From Neisseria meningitidis (GTDB lineage: Bacteria; Pseudomonadota; Gammaproteobacteria; Burkholderiales; Neisseriaceae): DNA of 64,000 nucleotides. The stretch is from contig NZ_LR134525.1 of the NCBI RefSeq assembly GCF_900638555.1, positions 1,736,001-1,800,000 on the forward strand, in the 5' to 3' direction. Below, in pieces: positions 41,999 through 53,689 of the stretch. Each line of letters begins with the position of its first letter. The first letter of the stretch is position 1. A program made the position numbers and the translations under genes. Below the pieces are notes generated by a model. The model saw nothing but the letters and a program-made list of their open reading frames with translations, was not told the origin of the DNA and did not search any database.

Positions 41999-42787
41999 TT
42001 AGTGTACGTCTTTCCAATATTCTTTTTTCAGGAAATACGCCAAAGGCAGCATAACCGCAAATAGGAAAATCATCACGACATAGCCTATACGTTTGCGTTG
42101 CAGTTGTGCAGGTTCGCCCATGTACACAAGGTAATTGACCAAATCGCGTACATATGCGTCGTACTCTTTTTGGATCACTTTGCCGTTAGGCAGACGGCGG
42201 CTGTGCAAACCGGTAGATTCCCAATACAGCTTAGGCTTCATCTCGCCGTGTTCGTCTTTTACCATAACCGGCTGACCTTTGGCATCCAACTCAACGGCTT
42301 GAACGCCTTGCTGTTCCCACAACGGGTGGGGCATACCGACTTTATCGAATACAGTATTGTTCCAGCCGCTCGGACGGGTCGGATCTTTATAGAAGCCGCG
42401 CATATAAGCGTAAAGGTAGTCTGCACCTTTGGAACGCGCAATCAATGTCAAATCGGGCGGAGCAGCACCAAACCATTTTGCCGCATCTTTCGGGTTCATC
42501 GCCGAATGCATGACATCGCCGACATTATCGGTGGTAAACATCAGGTTTTTCTTGATTTCTTCGTCAGTCAAACCGATGTCTTTCAAACGGTTGAAACGCA
42601 TACCGCTTGCCGAGTGGCAGGACAGGCAATAGTTGGTAAAGATTTGTGCGCCGCGCTGCAGGCTGACTTGGTCGCGCAAATCGATATCGACTTTCTCATA
42701 GTGTGCATGACCGCCCGAAGCAAATGCCGCACCCATGGGTACTGCCAACAGCAAGGCAGCAAACCAATTTTTCATAGCTTGTTTCAT
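41999..42787 (-). CDS. petC: Cytochrome c1 of the bc1 complex
   Basis: The 262-residue protein has a signal peptide (to about residue 24, AFA), haem c motif CLSCH (residues 54-58), the MPHPLW segment supplying a likely axial Met, and one C-terminal membrane anchor (GYVVMIFLFAVMLPLAYFL). It carries electrons from the Rieske protein to downstream cytochromes. I prefer the ATG at 42787, which has GAGGGCAG upstream, over the one at 42802. Confidence 0.95.
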   Translation of the reverse strand: MKQAMKNWFAALLLAVPMGAAFASGGHAHYEKVDIDLRDQVSLQRGAQIFTNYCLSCHSASGMRFNRLKDIGLTDEEIKKNLMFTTDNVGDVMHSAMNPKDAAKWFGAAPPDLTLIARSKGADYLYAYMRGFYKDPTRPSGWNNTVFDKVGMPHPLWEQQGVQAVELDAKGQPVMVKDEHGEMKPKLYWESTGLHSRRLPNGKVIQKEYDAYVRDLVNYLVYMGEPAQLQRKRIGYVVMIFLFAVMLPLAYFLKKEYWKDVH

Positions 42788-42801
42788 TTTGACTGCCCTC
42801 A

Positions 42802-44151
42802 TCAGATGTTGGTTGCAAACAGGTAAGCACCCACGGCGGTAATGCCGACGTAAACAAAGAACATGATTTTTTGTTTGGCGGTGCTCATGGTTACGCGTTC
42901 GGGAACCGGTTTGTTTTTATCCAGCTTGGTATAGAACGGCATACCCAGGAAGAATGCGAAATAGACGAAGGACAGGATGCGCGCGACCAAAGTACGCGTA
43001 TCGGTTGCCACCATCGCGCCCAAAATACCCAAACCGATAAAGGAAATGATGAACAAGACCAATGCGGTTTTGAAAATCGGGCCGCGGTAACGGACGGATT
43101 TCACCTCGCCCCTATCCAGCCAAGGCAGCAGGGCAATCAACACGACCGCCGCGCCCATACCGATTACACCCCAAACCTGCGTTCCCAAGAACGAGGGAAT
43201 CGCACGCAAAATGGCGTAGAACGGTGTGAAATACCATACCGGCGCAATGTGCGGAGGTGTTTTCAGCGCATTTGCCGCATCGAAGTTCGGCGCTTCGAGG
43301 AAGTAGCCGCCGCCTTCCGGTGCGAAGAACAATACGGCACAGAAGACAATCAGGAATACAACCACACCCAAGACGTCTTTAACGGTATAGTAAGGATGGA
43401 ATGGGATACCGTCGCGCGGGATACCGTTTTCGTCTTTGTTTTTCTTGATTTCAACGCCGTCAGGGTTGTTAGAACCCACTTCGTGCAGGGCGATGATGTG
43501 CGCCACAACCAAGCCGAGCAATACCAGAGGTACCGCGATAACGTGCAGGGCAAAGAAGCGGTTCAGGGTAACGTCGGAAACGTTGAAGTCGCCGCGAATC
43601 CAAGTGGACAAATCCGGACCGATAACAGGGATGGCGGAGAACAGGTTAATAATTACCTGCGCACCCCAAAAGGACATCTGACCCCAAGGCAGCAGGTAGC
43701 CCATAAAGGCTTCCGCCATCAATGCCAAGAAAATCAGAGAACCGAAAATCCACACCAACTCACGGGGTTTTTTGTACGAACCGTAAATCAAACCACGGAA
43801 CATGTGCAGATAAACAACAATGAAGAAGAAAGATGCGCCGGTGGAATGCATGTAGCGGATAATCCAACCGCCGGACACGTCGCGCATGATGTACTCGACT
43901 GCAGTAAAGGCAGCAGGCAGATGGTAGGCGTTCAGGTTGCCGTCGGGTTTGTAGTTCATGGTCAGGAAAATGCCGCTGACGATTTGAATCACGAGGACAA
44001 GCAGGGCCAAAGAGCCGAAGTAGTACCAAAAATTAAAGTTTTTCGGTGCGTAGTATTGAGCCAAATGCTCATTCCACATTTTAGACAGGGGGAAACGAGC
44101 GTCCATCCAGCCTAACAATGCTTTTGCTTTGCTATTGGTTTGGTTTGCCAT
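42802..44151 (-). CDS. petB: Cytochrome b of the bc1 complex
   Basis: The 449-residue protein has eight to nine membrane segments, and conserved His residues for two haems in the second and fourth helices (RYMHSTGASF and FALHVIAVPL). The quinol-site motif is PVWY instead of the mitochondrial PEWY, a known variant in beta- and gamma-proteobacteria. It lies between petA and petC in one operon. Confidence 0.97.
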   Translation of the reverse strand: MANQTNSKAKALLGWMDARFPLSKMWNEHLAQYYAPKNFNFWYYFGSLALLVLVIQIVSGIFLTMNYKPDGNLNAYHLPAAFTAVEYIMRDVSGGWIIRYMHSTGASFFFIVVYLHMFRGLIYGSYKKPRELVWIFGSLIFLALMAEAFMGYLLPWGQMSFWGAQVIINLFSAIPVIGPDLSTWIRGDFNVSDVTLNRFFALHVIAVPLVLLGLVVAHIIALHEVGSNNPDGVEIKKNKDENGIPRDGIPFHPYYTVKDVLGVVVFLIVFCAVLFFAPEGGGYFLEAPNFDAANALKTPPHIAPVWYFTPFYAILRAIPSFLGTQVWGVIGMGAAVVLIALLPWLDRGEVKSVRYRGPIFKTALVLFIISFIGLGILGAMVATDTRTLVARILSFVYFAFFLGMPFYTKLDKNKPVPERVTMSTAKQKIMFFVYVGITAVGAYLFATNI

Positions 44152-44169
44152 AATTATCGTTCCTTATTC

Positions 44170-44751
44170 TTAGTCTTCGCCCACCAAGATAGTTGTGTCG
44201 CTCAAGTATTTATATGGCGGGACAACCAGGTTGGTCGGGGCAGGAACACCTTTATATACGCGGCCGGCCAAGTCGAATTTCGAACCGTGGCAGGGGCAGA
44301 AGAAGCCGCCTTTCCAGTCTGCACCCAAATCGGCAGGGGCAATGTCGGGACGGAAGGTGGGCGAGCAGCCCAAATGGGTGCAGATACCGATGGCGACAAG
44401 GATGTTCGGCTTAATCGAACGGGTCTCGTTTTTAGCATACTCCGGCTGCTGTTCCGCATCGGAATTGGGATCGGTAAGTTCGCCGTTCAGGCCTTTCAGG
44501 TCTTTAAGCTGCTGATCTGTACGGTTGAGCACCCAAATCGGTTTGCCTTGCCACTCGGCGGTCAGCAACTGACCCGCTTCGATTTTACTGACATCCACCT
44601 CGACGGCAGCACCGGCGGCCTTGGCTTTTTCCGAAGGGAAAAAACTGGCCACAAACGGCGTTGCCACACCCAATGCTGCCACTCCGCCCGCGCCGCAGGT
44701 CGCGAGTGTCAGGAAACGGCGGCGGCCGTTGTTGATTTCTTGATTATCCAT
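44170..44751 (-). CDS. petA: Rieske iron-sulfur protein of the bc1 complex
   Basis: The 193-residue protein starts with a twin-arginine signal (GRRRFLTLATCG) that doubles as the membrane anchor. Cluster ligands are in CTHLGC (Cys124, His126) and CPCHG (Cys152, His155), with disulfide Cys129 and Cys154. First gene of petABC. Confidence 0.97.
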   Translation of the reverse strand: MDNQEINNGRRRFLTLATCGAGGVAALGVATPFVASFFPSEKAKAAGAAVEVDVSKIEAGQLLTAEWQGKPIWVLNRTDQQLKDLKGLNGELTDPNSDAEQQPEYAKNETRSIKPNILVAIGICTHLGCSPTFRPDIAPADLGADWKGGFFCPCHGSKFDLAGRVYKGVPAPTNLVVPPYKYLSDTTILVGED

Positions 44752-44800
44752 TATTCAGTCGTCCTAATATTTTGGGAATACCGAGCCATTAAACGTTGCA

Positions 44801-44828
44801 ATTTTACCCAGTTTGCAGTGATACTCAA
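44801..44828 (-). promoter_or_regulatory. Probable petABC promoter
   Basis: On the minus strand TTGAGT (44828-44823) and TAAAAT (44806-44801) are 16 bases apart, about 50 bases before petA. Confidence 0.6.
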
Positions 44829-44873
44829 AGCATTATTTAAAATAAGGTAAAGTTTTATGATATTTCTCAAGAC

Positions 44874-45623
44874 TCAAGCCGGATTGTTTTCGTCAAAATG
44901 GCACACTTCCAACCCGAAAACCTCTGCCGCCGATTCTGCCAGCGCGCGTACGCCGTAACGTTCCGTCGCGTGATGCCCTGCCGAAATGAAAGCCGTACCC
45001 GTTTCATTGGCAAGGTGGTATTGAGCTTCAGAGATTTCCCCCGTCAAATACAGATCGACACCTTCGTCTATTGCCGTCTGAAAAAACCCCTGCGCCCCGC
45101 CGCTACACCATGCAACCCGTCGGATTTCGCGTTCGGGTTTGCCGATGACGACAGGCTTACGTTGCAAAACTGTTTCAATATGCGCCGCCAATGCGCCGAG
45201 TGTCTTGGCTTGTTTCAGGCTGCCCGAGTTGAGCAGGTTTTGTTCGCCGAACCGTTTTTCTGTCGCAAAACCCAATCTGTCGGCGAGTTGGGCATTGTTG
45301 CCCAGTGTGGGATGTGCATCCAGGGGCAGATGGTAGCCTGCCATATTGATGTCGTGCCGTAACAGTGCGGCAATCCGTTCTTTTTTCCAACCAGTAACGG
45401 TCGGCAACTCGTTTTTCCAGAACATACCGTGATGTACCAAAAGCAAATCTGCCTTCTGCTCCACAGCAAAATCAATCGCTGCCCTGCTTGCCGTTACCGA
45501 CGTAACGATTTTCCCGATATATTCCCTCCCTTCAACCTGCAAACCGTTAGGGGCGTAATCTTTAAACAACGCTGTCTGCAATGTTTCATTACACCAAGTC
45601 AGAAAATCCCTGCGCAATACCAT
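44874..45623 (-). CDS. NIF3/YbgI-family dinuclear metal protein
   Basis: The 249-residue protein has VHHGMFWK, MAGYHLPLDAHP and SAGHHATERYGV, the histidine-rich metal motifs of the NIF3 family. Members have been linked to GTP cyclohydrolase I-like activity, but the role is not settled. The ATG at 45623 follows AGGAAAAAAG. It is transcribed away from metR and towards petA. Confidence 0.88.
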   Translation of the reverse strand: MVLRRDFLTWCNETLQTALFKDYAPNGLQVEGREYIGKIVTSVTASRAAIDFAVEQKADLLLVHHGMFWKNELPTVTGWKKERIAALLRHDINMAGYHLPLDAHPTLGNNAQLADRLGFATEKRFGEQNLLNSGSLKQAKTLGALAAHIETVLQRKPVVIGKPEREIRRVAWCSGGAQGFFQTAIDEGVDLYLTGEISEAQYHLANETGTAFISAGHHATERYGVRALAESAAEVFGLEVCHFDENNPA

Positions 45624-45753
45624 CTTTTTTCCTAATCGCTTTAAACAAGCGGGCATTCTAATCGCAAAATGTCCGGAATTCACATTTTTCCGATTTGCAC
45701 CCGCATATGAATTATTTTAATATGCGCCGGTTCAATATGCCGTCTGAAGCCCC

Positions 45754-46683
45754 ATGGATTCCATTATCGAATTGCGCCACCTCAAAACCCTGCTGGCACT
45801 TGAAGAAACCGGCAGCGTCTCCCTTGCCGCCAAACGGGTTTTCCTTACCCAATCCGCCCTTTCCCACCAGATCCGTATGCTCGAAAACCACTACGGCACG
45901 CCGCTGTTCGAACGCAAATCCACGCCCTTGCGCTTTACCCCGGTGGGCGAAAGGCTGCTGCGCCTCGCCCACGAACTGATACCTCAAGTTGCTGTTGCAG
46001 AACGAGATTTGGCGCGAATCACAGAAGGGGAGGCGGGAGAGCTGCGGATTGCCGTCGAATGCCATACCTGTTTCGACTGGCTGATGCCCGCCATGGGCGA
46101 ATTCCGCCCGATGTGGCCCCAAGTCGAATTGGATATCGTATCGGGATTCCAAGCGGATCCCGTCGGACTGCTGCTGCAACACCGTGCCGACCTTGCCATT
46201 GTTTCCGAAGCGGAAAAACAAAACGGTATTTCTTTCCAACCGCTGTTTGCCTACGAAATGGTCGGCATTTGCGCACCAGACCATCCGCTTGCCGCCAAAA
46301 ACGTTTGGACGGCGGAAGACTTTATCGGGGAAACCCTGATTACTTATCCCGTTCCCGACGAGATGCTGGATTTGCCCAAAAAAATCCTGATTCCGAAAAA
46401 CATCAACCCGCCGCGCCGACACAGCGAACTGACCATCGCCATTATCCAACTGGTTGCCAGCAGACGTGGCATTGCCGCCCTTCCCTATTGGACAGTCATG
46501 CCCTACCTTGAAAAAGGCTATGTCGTTCACCGGCAGATTACCGACGACGGACTGCAAAGCAAACTGTATGCTGCCATCCGCACTGAAGATACGGACAAGA
46601 GCTATCTGAACAACTTTTGCCAAATCATACGTGAACGCGGTTTTGCAGATTTGCCCGGACTGAGCGAACTGGAATCGGTCTGA
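45754..46683 (+). CDS. metR: LysR-family regulator, MetR
   Basis: The 309-residue protein has the LysR winged-helix domain (LRHLKTLLALEETGSVSLAA, then LTQSALSHQIRMLE, residues 8-45) and an effector domain. The segments AVECHTCFDWLMPAM and TAIYP-like equivalents fit MetR, the homocysteine-responsive activator of methionine genes. It is divergent from the NIF3 gene. The specific assignment is from overall resemblance. Confidence 0.82.
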   Translation: MDSIIELRHLKTLLALEETGSVSLAAKRVFLTQSALSHQIRMLENHYGTPLFERKSTPLRFTPVGERLLRLAHELIPQVAVAERDLARITEGEAGELRIAVECHTCFDWLMPAMGEFRPMWPQVELDIVSGFQADPVGLLLQHRADLAIVSEAEKQNGISFQPLFAYEMVGICAPDHPLAAKNVWTAEDFIGETLITYPVPDEMLDLPKKILIPKNINPPRRHSELTIAIIQLVASRRGIAALPYWTVMPYLEKGYVVHRQITDDGLQSKLYAAIRTEDTDKSYLNNFCQIIRERGFADLPGLSELESV

Positions 46684-46726
46684 CCCCTTATTCAACCATA
46701 CCCGGCAGTTTTTCTATTTTTTCATG

Positions 46727-46831
46727 TATAGTGGATTAACAAAAACCAGTACAGCGTTGCCTCGCCTTGCCATACTATTTGTACTGTCTGCGGCTTCGTC
46801 GCCTTGTCCTGATTTTTGTTAATCCACTATA
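46727..46831. mobile_element. Short Correia element (105 bp)
   Basis: Both ends are intact but an internal segment of about 50 bp, including the region from AGCTCAAAGAGAACGATTCTC to GAATCGGTTCCG, is absent. This matches the known short Correia class that lacks the IHF site. Confidence 0.93.
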
Positions 46832-46896
46832 CTGTTTTTGATTTTTGCCCAATCTGTAATCTTTAGATTGCCAATGGGGAACCGTCTACTACAAAT

Positions 46897-46925
46897 AAAA
46901 AACCCTGCGATAAGCAGGGTTTTTT
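46897..46925. terminator. rpsI-rplM operon terminator
   Basis: AAAAAACCCTGC and GCAGGGTTTTTT form a 12-bp stem around GATAA, 13 bases beyond the rpsI stop on the minus strand. Confidence 0.9.
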
Positions 46926-46937
46926 GAATTTCCAACA

Positions 46938-47330
46938 TTAACGTTTGGAGAATTGTTTTGCACGGCGTGCTTTGCGCAGACCCGGTTTTTTACGTTCGAC
47001 TTCGCGGGCATCGCGGGTAACAAAACCAGCTTGAGACAAGGCGGGTTTCAACGCGGCATCGAAGTCGATCAGGGCACGGGTAATGCCGTGGCGGATTGCG
47101 CCGGACTGGCCGGTTTCGCCGCCGCCAACAACATTGACTTTGATGTCGAAAGATTCGGCGTTTTCAGTCAGAACCAAGGGTTGGCGAACAACCATTCGGC
47201 TGGTTTCCCGTGCGAAGAATTCGTCAACGGGACGACCGTTTACGATGATTTGACCTGTACCTTTAATCAGGAATACACGAGCCACTGAACTTTTGCGGCG
47301 GCCTGTGCCGTAGTAGTATTTACCGTTCAT
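46938..47330 (-). CDS. rpsI: 30S ribosomal protein S9
   Basis: The 130-residue protein begins [19 protein letters not shown] and ends with the conserved basic tail [11 protein letters not shown]. It lies 9 bases after rplM in the usual L13-S9 operon. Confidence 0.98.
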   Translation of the reverse strand: MNGKYYYGTGRRKSSVARVFLIKGTGQIIVNGRPVDEFFARETSRMVVRQPLVLTENAESFDIKVNVVGGGETGQSGAIRHGITRALIDFDAALKPALSQAGFVTRDAREVERKKPGLRKARRAKQFSKR

Positions 47331-47339
47331 GTCGCGTCC

Positions 47340-47770
47340 TTATTTCAGTTCCAAAACTTTGGGTTGTTGCGCAGCATGGGCGTGTTCCGCACCCGCATAC
47401 ACTTTCAGTTTTTTAATCATGGCGTAACCCAGAGGACCTTTGGGCAGCATACCTTTTACAGCTTGTTCCAAAGCGCGGCCCGGGAATTGCTCTTGCATTT
47501 CGCGGAAGGTGCGTTCGTAGATACCGCCTGGGAAACCGGAATGGCGGAAGTATTTTTTATCTTCGAATTTGGCACCGGTTACACGCAGTTTGTCCGCATT
47601 GATAACAATGATGTAATCGCCGGTATCGACGTGGGGGTGTATTCAGGTTTGTGTTTGCCACGCAGACGGCTGGCGACTTCGGCCGCAACGCGACCCAAGA
47701 CTTTGTCTTGGGCATCGATGACGAACCATTCGCGCTTCACCTCGTGGGGTTTCGCTGAAAAGGTTTTCAT
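47340..47770 (-). pseudogene. rplM: 50S ribosomal protein L13 with one-base frameshift
   Basis: The first 46 codons encode a normal L13 N-terminus ([19 protein letters not shown] to [10 protein letters not shown]). The frame then breaks at a C5 run (G5 on the plus strand, 47633-47637) where C6 would give [12 protein letters not shown]. The remaining codons in the shifted frame encode the rest of L13 and end PKVLELK at 47340. The total of 431 bases is exactly one short of a normal 144-codon gene. Because L13 is normally essential, a sequencing error in the homopolymer is the most likely cause. Confidence 0.9.
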
Positions 47771-47803
47771 AGTGGAAATCCAGATAGATATAGAAAGTTG
47801 TAA

Positions 47804-47832
47804 ATTTTAAAGACAGGATTCGATTTTGTCAA
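47804..47832 (-). promoter_or_regulatory. rplM-rpsI promoter
   Basis: On the minus strand TTGACA (47832-47827) and TAAAAT (47809-47804) are 17 bases apart, about 35 bases before rplM. Confidence 0.8.
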
Positions 47833-47914
47833 TCGCATTACCGCGTTACGGAAGGATTTTCCGGATTTCGGCAGACTGCATACTGCTTTTTCGGGCGGGG
47901 CGGCGGCCAATGTG

Positions 47915-47942
47915 AAAAACCGCATCGTTGCGATGCGGTTTT
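47915..47942 (-). terminator. Terminator after 6S RNA
   Basis: AAAACCGCATCG and CGATGCGGTTTT form a 12-bp stem around TTG (AAC on the transcript), followed by T residues on the minus strand. Confidence 0.85.
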
Positions 47943-47944
47943 GA

Positions 47945-48127
47945 ATGGGAATCCCCGCGAGAGCCGTTTCGGCCGAATCCGCTTGAACCTTGCTGACAAG
48001 GCGGCTGCCTCGGGTAGTTTCGGGTGCGTCCGCAAAAGGACGCTCGCGCCCACTACTGCTCCCGGCAACCTTAAGCGAACTTATTGGTTCAAAGGAATAT
48101 ATGCCTTCGCGGACACCGCAGGGAAAA
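47945..48127 (-). ncRNA. ssrS: 6S RNA
   Basis: Directly downstream of zapA on the same strand, as in E. coli where ssrS follows zapA. The minus-strand transcript begins near CCCTGCGGTGTCC and ends near CTCGCGGGGATTCCC, and these ends pair (CCCTGCG with CGCGGGG). The centre holds TTTGAACCAATAAG and a large open helix pattern expected of 6S RNA. It sequesters sigma-70 polymerase in stationary phase. Ends are approximate. Confidence 0.82.
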
Positions 48128-48132
48128 AGGGG

Positions 48133-48438
48133 TTATTCCTGCGCCAAGCGGGATAGTGCTTTTTGGCAGGCGTTGTCCATATCGGCTATTTTACGCGCAA
48201 AATCGCCGATTGCCAAATCGCCGCCGTTCAGGGAGGTTTTCAACAGGTCGTGGACGACGTTGAGCGCGGCCATAATGACGATTTTTTCGCTGTCCGCGAC
48301 GCGTCCGCCTTCGCGGATGGCTTCGGCTTTGCCGTTGAGCATTCCGACTGCCTGCAACAGTGTGTCTTTTTCTTCTGCCGGCGTGTTGACGGTCAGCCGG
48401 GCGTGCATGACTTCGATGTGGACTTGTTCGATGTTCAT
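48133..48438 (-). CDS. zapA: Cell division protein ZapA
   Basis: The 101-residue protein starts VHIEVMHARLTVNTPAEEKDTLL and has the KIVIMAALNVVHDLL helix typical of ZapA, which crosslinks FtsZ filaments. It follows the ZapB-like gene by 10 bases and precedes 6S RNA. Confidence 0.88.
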   Translation of the reverse strand: MNIEQVHIEVMHARLTVNTPAEEKDTLLQAVGMLNGKAEAIREGGRVADSEKIVIMAALNVVHDLLKTSLNGGDLAIGDFARKIADMDNACQKALSRLAQE

Positions 48439-48448
48439 CCTTTAATCC

Positions 48449-48778
48449 TTATTGCTGCGTTTCCTGCCGTTGGGGGAGGCGCGCTGCCAGTGCGCTGATT
48501 TTTTCCCTGCTCTGTTCGAGCAGGCTGCGGTATCGTGTATTTTCTTCTGTCAGGCTGTCAATTTTGTTTTGCAGGTCTTCTTTGAGTTTGCCGACTTGGA
48601 CGAGCAGGGCTTCGCTAAGTTCGTCGACGGCGGTTTCGTGTTCGAGTTTTTGCCGCTCGTGCGCCCGTTTGAGTTCGGCGACGGTTTCTTTGAGGCGGCG
48701 GTTTTCGCTGACGAGGGTTTCGAATTTTTGTACCAGCGTATAAACGCTGCTTTCGAGTTTTTCGATATTTTGTTTCAT
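48449..48778 (-). CDS. ZapB-like coiled-coil protein (TIGR02449 type)
   Basis: The 109-residue protein is almost entirely a coiled coil from residue 4 to 95, with heptads such as LESSVYTLVQKFETLVSENR and LTEENTRYRSLLEQSREKI. Its place upstream of zapA suggests a role at the division ring, but the exact function is inferred. Confidence 0.75.
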   Translation of the reverse strand: MKQNIEKLESSVYTLVQKFETLVSENRRLKETVAELKRAHERQKLEHETAVDELSEALLVQVGKLKEDLQNKIDSLTEENTRYRSLLEQSREKISALAARLPQRQETQQ

Positions 48779-48794
48779 AACCTTACCTGTCCGT

Positions 48795-48821
48795 ATGCCG
48801 TCTGAAGGCTTCAGACGGCAT
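48795..48821. terminator. DUS inverted-repeat terminator after gpsA
   Basis: Perfect DUS arms with a 3-base loop, between gpsA and the ZapB-like gene on the minus strand. Confidence 0.8.
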
Positions 48822-48832
48822 CTGTCTGTTGT

Positions 48833-49822
48833 TTATTCAAAACGCGCGCTACGTTCCATCAGCCTTTCGACGACCTGCTGAGGGGTCATTTCCTTACGGA
48901 TGAGTTGCAGCAGGGTTTGGGTAATCGGCATATCGATTTGGTACTTACAGGCAGTATTGAAGACTTCTTCTATCGTGCTGACCCCTTCGGAAACGTGTCC
49001 GATTTCGACCAGCACCTGATGCAGTTCCTTGCCTTCTGCCAAACCCAAGCCGACGCGGCGGTTGCGTGAGAGTGCGCCAGTGCAGGTCAAGATGAGGTCG
49101 CCGATGCCTGCCAGCCCCATCATGGTTTTGGGCTGTGCGCCCATTGCGGAGGCAAGGCGGGTGATTTCAGCTAATCCGCGCGTAACCAGTGCGGCACGGG
49201 CGTTAAGCCCGTACTCTAGACCGTCGGACAATCCGGTGGCAATCGCCATAACATTTTTTACCGCGCCGCCAACCGCCACGCCGATGACATCCGTGCTGCC
49301 GTAAAGCCGCATGACCGAAGTGTTGAGTTGTGGGACAAGTTCCTCGACCCATTCTTGGTTTTCGGAAGCGAGGACGACGGCACAGGGCAGTTGTTTGGCG
49401 AGTTCCTGTGCAAAACTCGGGCCGGAGAGTACGCCGATTTTTTTATTGTCGGGCAATACTTCTTTCAATACTTGAAAGGTCAGCAGCCCTGTATCCTGCT
49501 CGAATCCTTTGCAGGCGGCGAGGACGGGGAGGTGTCCCGCGCCGTACTGTTTGAGCAGCTCTGCGCTGCTTCTCAATCCGGCAACGGAGGTTACGATAAG
49601 GACAAGTCCGCTGTCTTTGAGCGCGTCTGCCAAATCCGCACACACTTCCAAGGTTTCGGGAAAGGAAAAGCCGGGCAGTCCGCGTTTGTTTTCACGCGCT
49701 TCCTGCATTTGGCGGACTTGGTCTGCGTTGCGCGTCCACAGGGATACGCGGTTGCCGTGTTGGGAAAAGTGCAGGGCGAGCGCCGTACCCCACGAACCTG
49801 CGCCGATAACGGTAATTTTCAT
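48833..49822 (-). CDS. gpsA: Glycerol-3-phosphate dehydrogenase [NAD(P)+]
   Basis: The 329-residue enzyme makes sn-glycerol-3-phosphate for phospholipids. GAGSWGTALA (residues 7-16) is the dinucleotide loop; GVLSGPSFAQEL, VGGAVKNVMAIATG and GLAGIGDLILTC are GpsA motifs, with the catalytic Lys in GAVKN. Confidence 0.96.
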   Translation of the reverse strand: MKITVIGAGSWGTALALHFSQHGNRVSLWTRNADQVRQMQEARENKRGLPGFSFPETLEVCADLADALKDSGLVLIVTSVAGLRSSAELLKQYGAGHLPVLAACKGFEQDTGLLTFQVLKEVLPDNKKIGVLSGPSFAQELAKQLPCAVVLASENQEWVEELVPQLNTSVMRLYGSTDVIGVAVGGAVKNVMAIATGLSDGLEYGLNARAALVTRGLAEITRLASAMGAQPKTMMGLAGIGDLILTCTGALSRNRRVGLGLAEGKELHQVLVEIGHVSEGVSTIEEVFNTACKYQIDMPITQTLLQLIRKEMTPQQVVERLMERSARFE

Positions 49823-49895
49823 TGGTCGTCTTTCAACATATCACTGCCGTTCACTTTAAAACAATCGGTGTTTCTCTGCAAGTGCGGTCAGGGAA

Positions 49896-49924
49896 ATGCC
49901 GTCTGAAAGGCGTTCAGACGGCAT
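49896..49924. terminator. DUS inverted-repeat terminator after ppc
   Basis: Perfect DUS arms with a 5-base loop, 20 bases after the ppc stop on the minus strand. Confidence 0.85.
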
Positions 49925-49944
49925 TTTGCCCCGATGCAGCACTA

Positions 49945-52719
<2,775 letters not shown>

Positions 52720-52812
52720 TTAACCGCCCGTGTCCCGAAATGCCGTCTGAAGTTGAACGCCGCCCGACGGCAGCGTTACAATCGCCCACAACTGTTTTTT
52801 CCGAACATCATC

Positions 52813-53583
52813 ATGACCACGACCGAACACGACAACGACGATGCATTCCTGCTGCGGTACAGCCGCCACATCCTCTTGGACGAAATTGGCATCGAAGGGC
52901 AGCAGAAACTTTCCGCCGCGCATATTTTGGTCGTCGGCTGCGGCGGTTTGGGTGCCGCCGCCCTGCCCTATCTCGCCGCTTCCGGCATCGGCACGCTGAC
53001 CATAGCCGATTCCGACACGGTCGAGCTGCACAACCTGCAACGCCAAGTCGCATTTGACGAGGGCGATGTCGGCAAACTCAAAACCGAAGCCTTGGCAGAC
53101 CGTCTGCGCCATATCAACCATACTGTCGATGTCCGCACCATCAACGAAAAACTTGACGGCTGCCGCCTGACCGGTTTGGTTCAAGCCGCCGACATCGTTT
53201 TAGACTGCTGCGACAACTACGCCACGCGGCAGGCGGTCAACCGTGCCTGCGTGCAGGCGAAAACACCGCTGGTTTCAGGGGCGGCGGTACGCTTTGAAGG
53301 GCAGCTTGCCGTGTACCGTCCCGACTTGCCCGACTCGCCGTGTTACGCCTGCCTGTTTGACGGCGGATCGGCTTCAGACGGCATCTGTTCCCTCTTCGGC
53401 GTATTCTCGCCGCTGGTCGGCATCATCGGCAGTACCCAAGCGGCGGAGGCTCTGAAAATCCTGCTGGATGCGGGCGAACCGTCGCACGGCAGGCTGGCGG
53501 TTTACCGTGCCTTGGAAGGGGGCTGGCAATATTTCGACCTGCCGCGCAACCCCGAATGCCCGGTTTGCGGCGCGGAACGGTAA
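52813..53583 (+). CDS. ThiF/MoeB/HesA-family adenylyltransferase
   Basis: The 256-residue E1-like enzyme has the ATP-binding GCGGLGAAALPYLA with the following Arg of LHNLQRQ, and the CYAC/CPVC cysteine pairs for zinc. It should adenylate the C-terminal Gly-Gly of a ThiS- or MoaD-like carrier. Given the thiamine operon 6 kb away, which has thiS but no thiF, ThiF is plausible; MoeB cannot be excluded. A DUS is read as SASDGICS just before the Cys-containing crossover segment. Confidence 0.85.
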   Translation: MTTTEHDNDDAFLLRYSRHILLDEIGIEGQQKLSAAHILVVGCGGLGAAALPYLAASGIGTLTIADSDTVELHNLQRQVAFDEGDVGKLKTEALADRLRHINHTVDVRTINEKLDGCRLTGLVQAADIVLDCCDNYATRQAVNRACVQAKTPLVSGAAVRFEGQLAVYRPDLPDSPCYACLFDGGSASDGICSLFGVFSPLVGIIGSTQAAEALKILLDAGEPSHGRLAVYRALEGGWQYFDLPRNPECPVCGAER

Positions 53584-53654
53584 AACCCTGCCGCCGTTTC
53601 AGACGGCATCCAAACGGATGCGGAGGAACGGTTTTAAAAATTTAAAAATTTACA

Positions 53655-53685
53655 TTTCTTTGCAAAAAAAAACTTACCTTATAAT
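53655..53685 (+). promoter_or_regulatory. Possible sRNA promoter with poly-A spacer
   Basis: A consensus TATAAT (53680-53685) follows an A9 run (53664-53672). The best -35-like hexamers (TTTCTT at 18 bases, TTGCAA at 14) are imperfect, and length change in the A-run could alter spacing. Confidence 0.45.
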
Positions 53686-53689
53686 TGCA

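Noticed and set aside
42871..44115. 414-codon plus-strand open frame
   Set aside because: Antisense shadow of petB, extremely rich in Gln, His and Arg.
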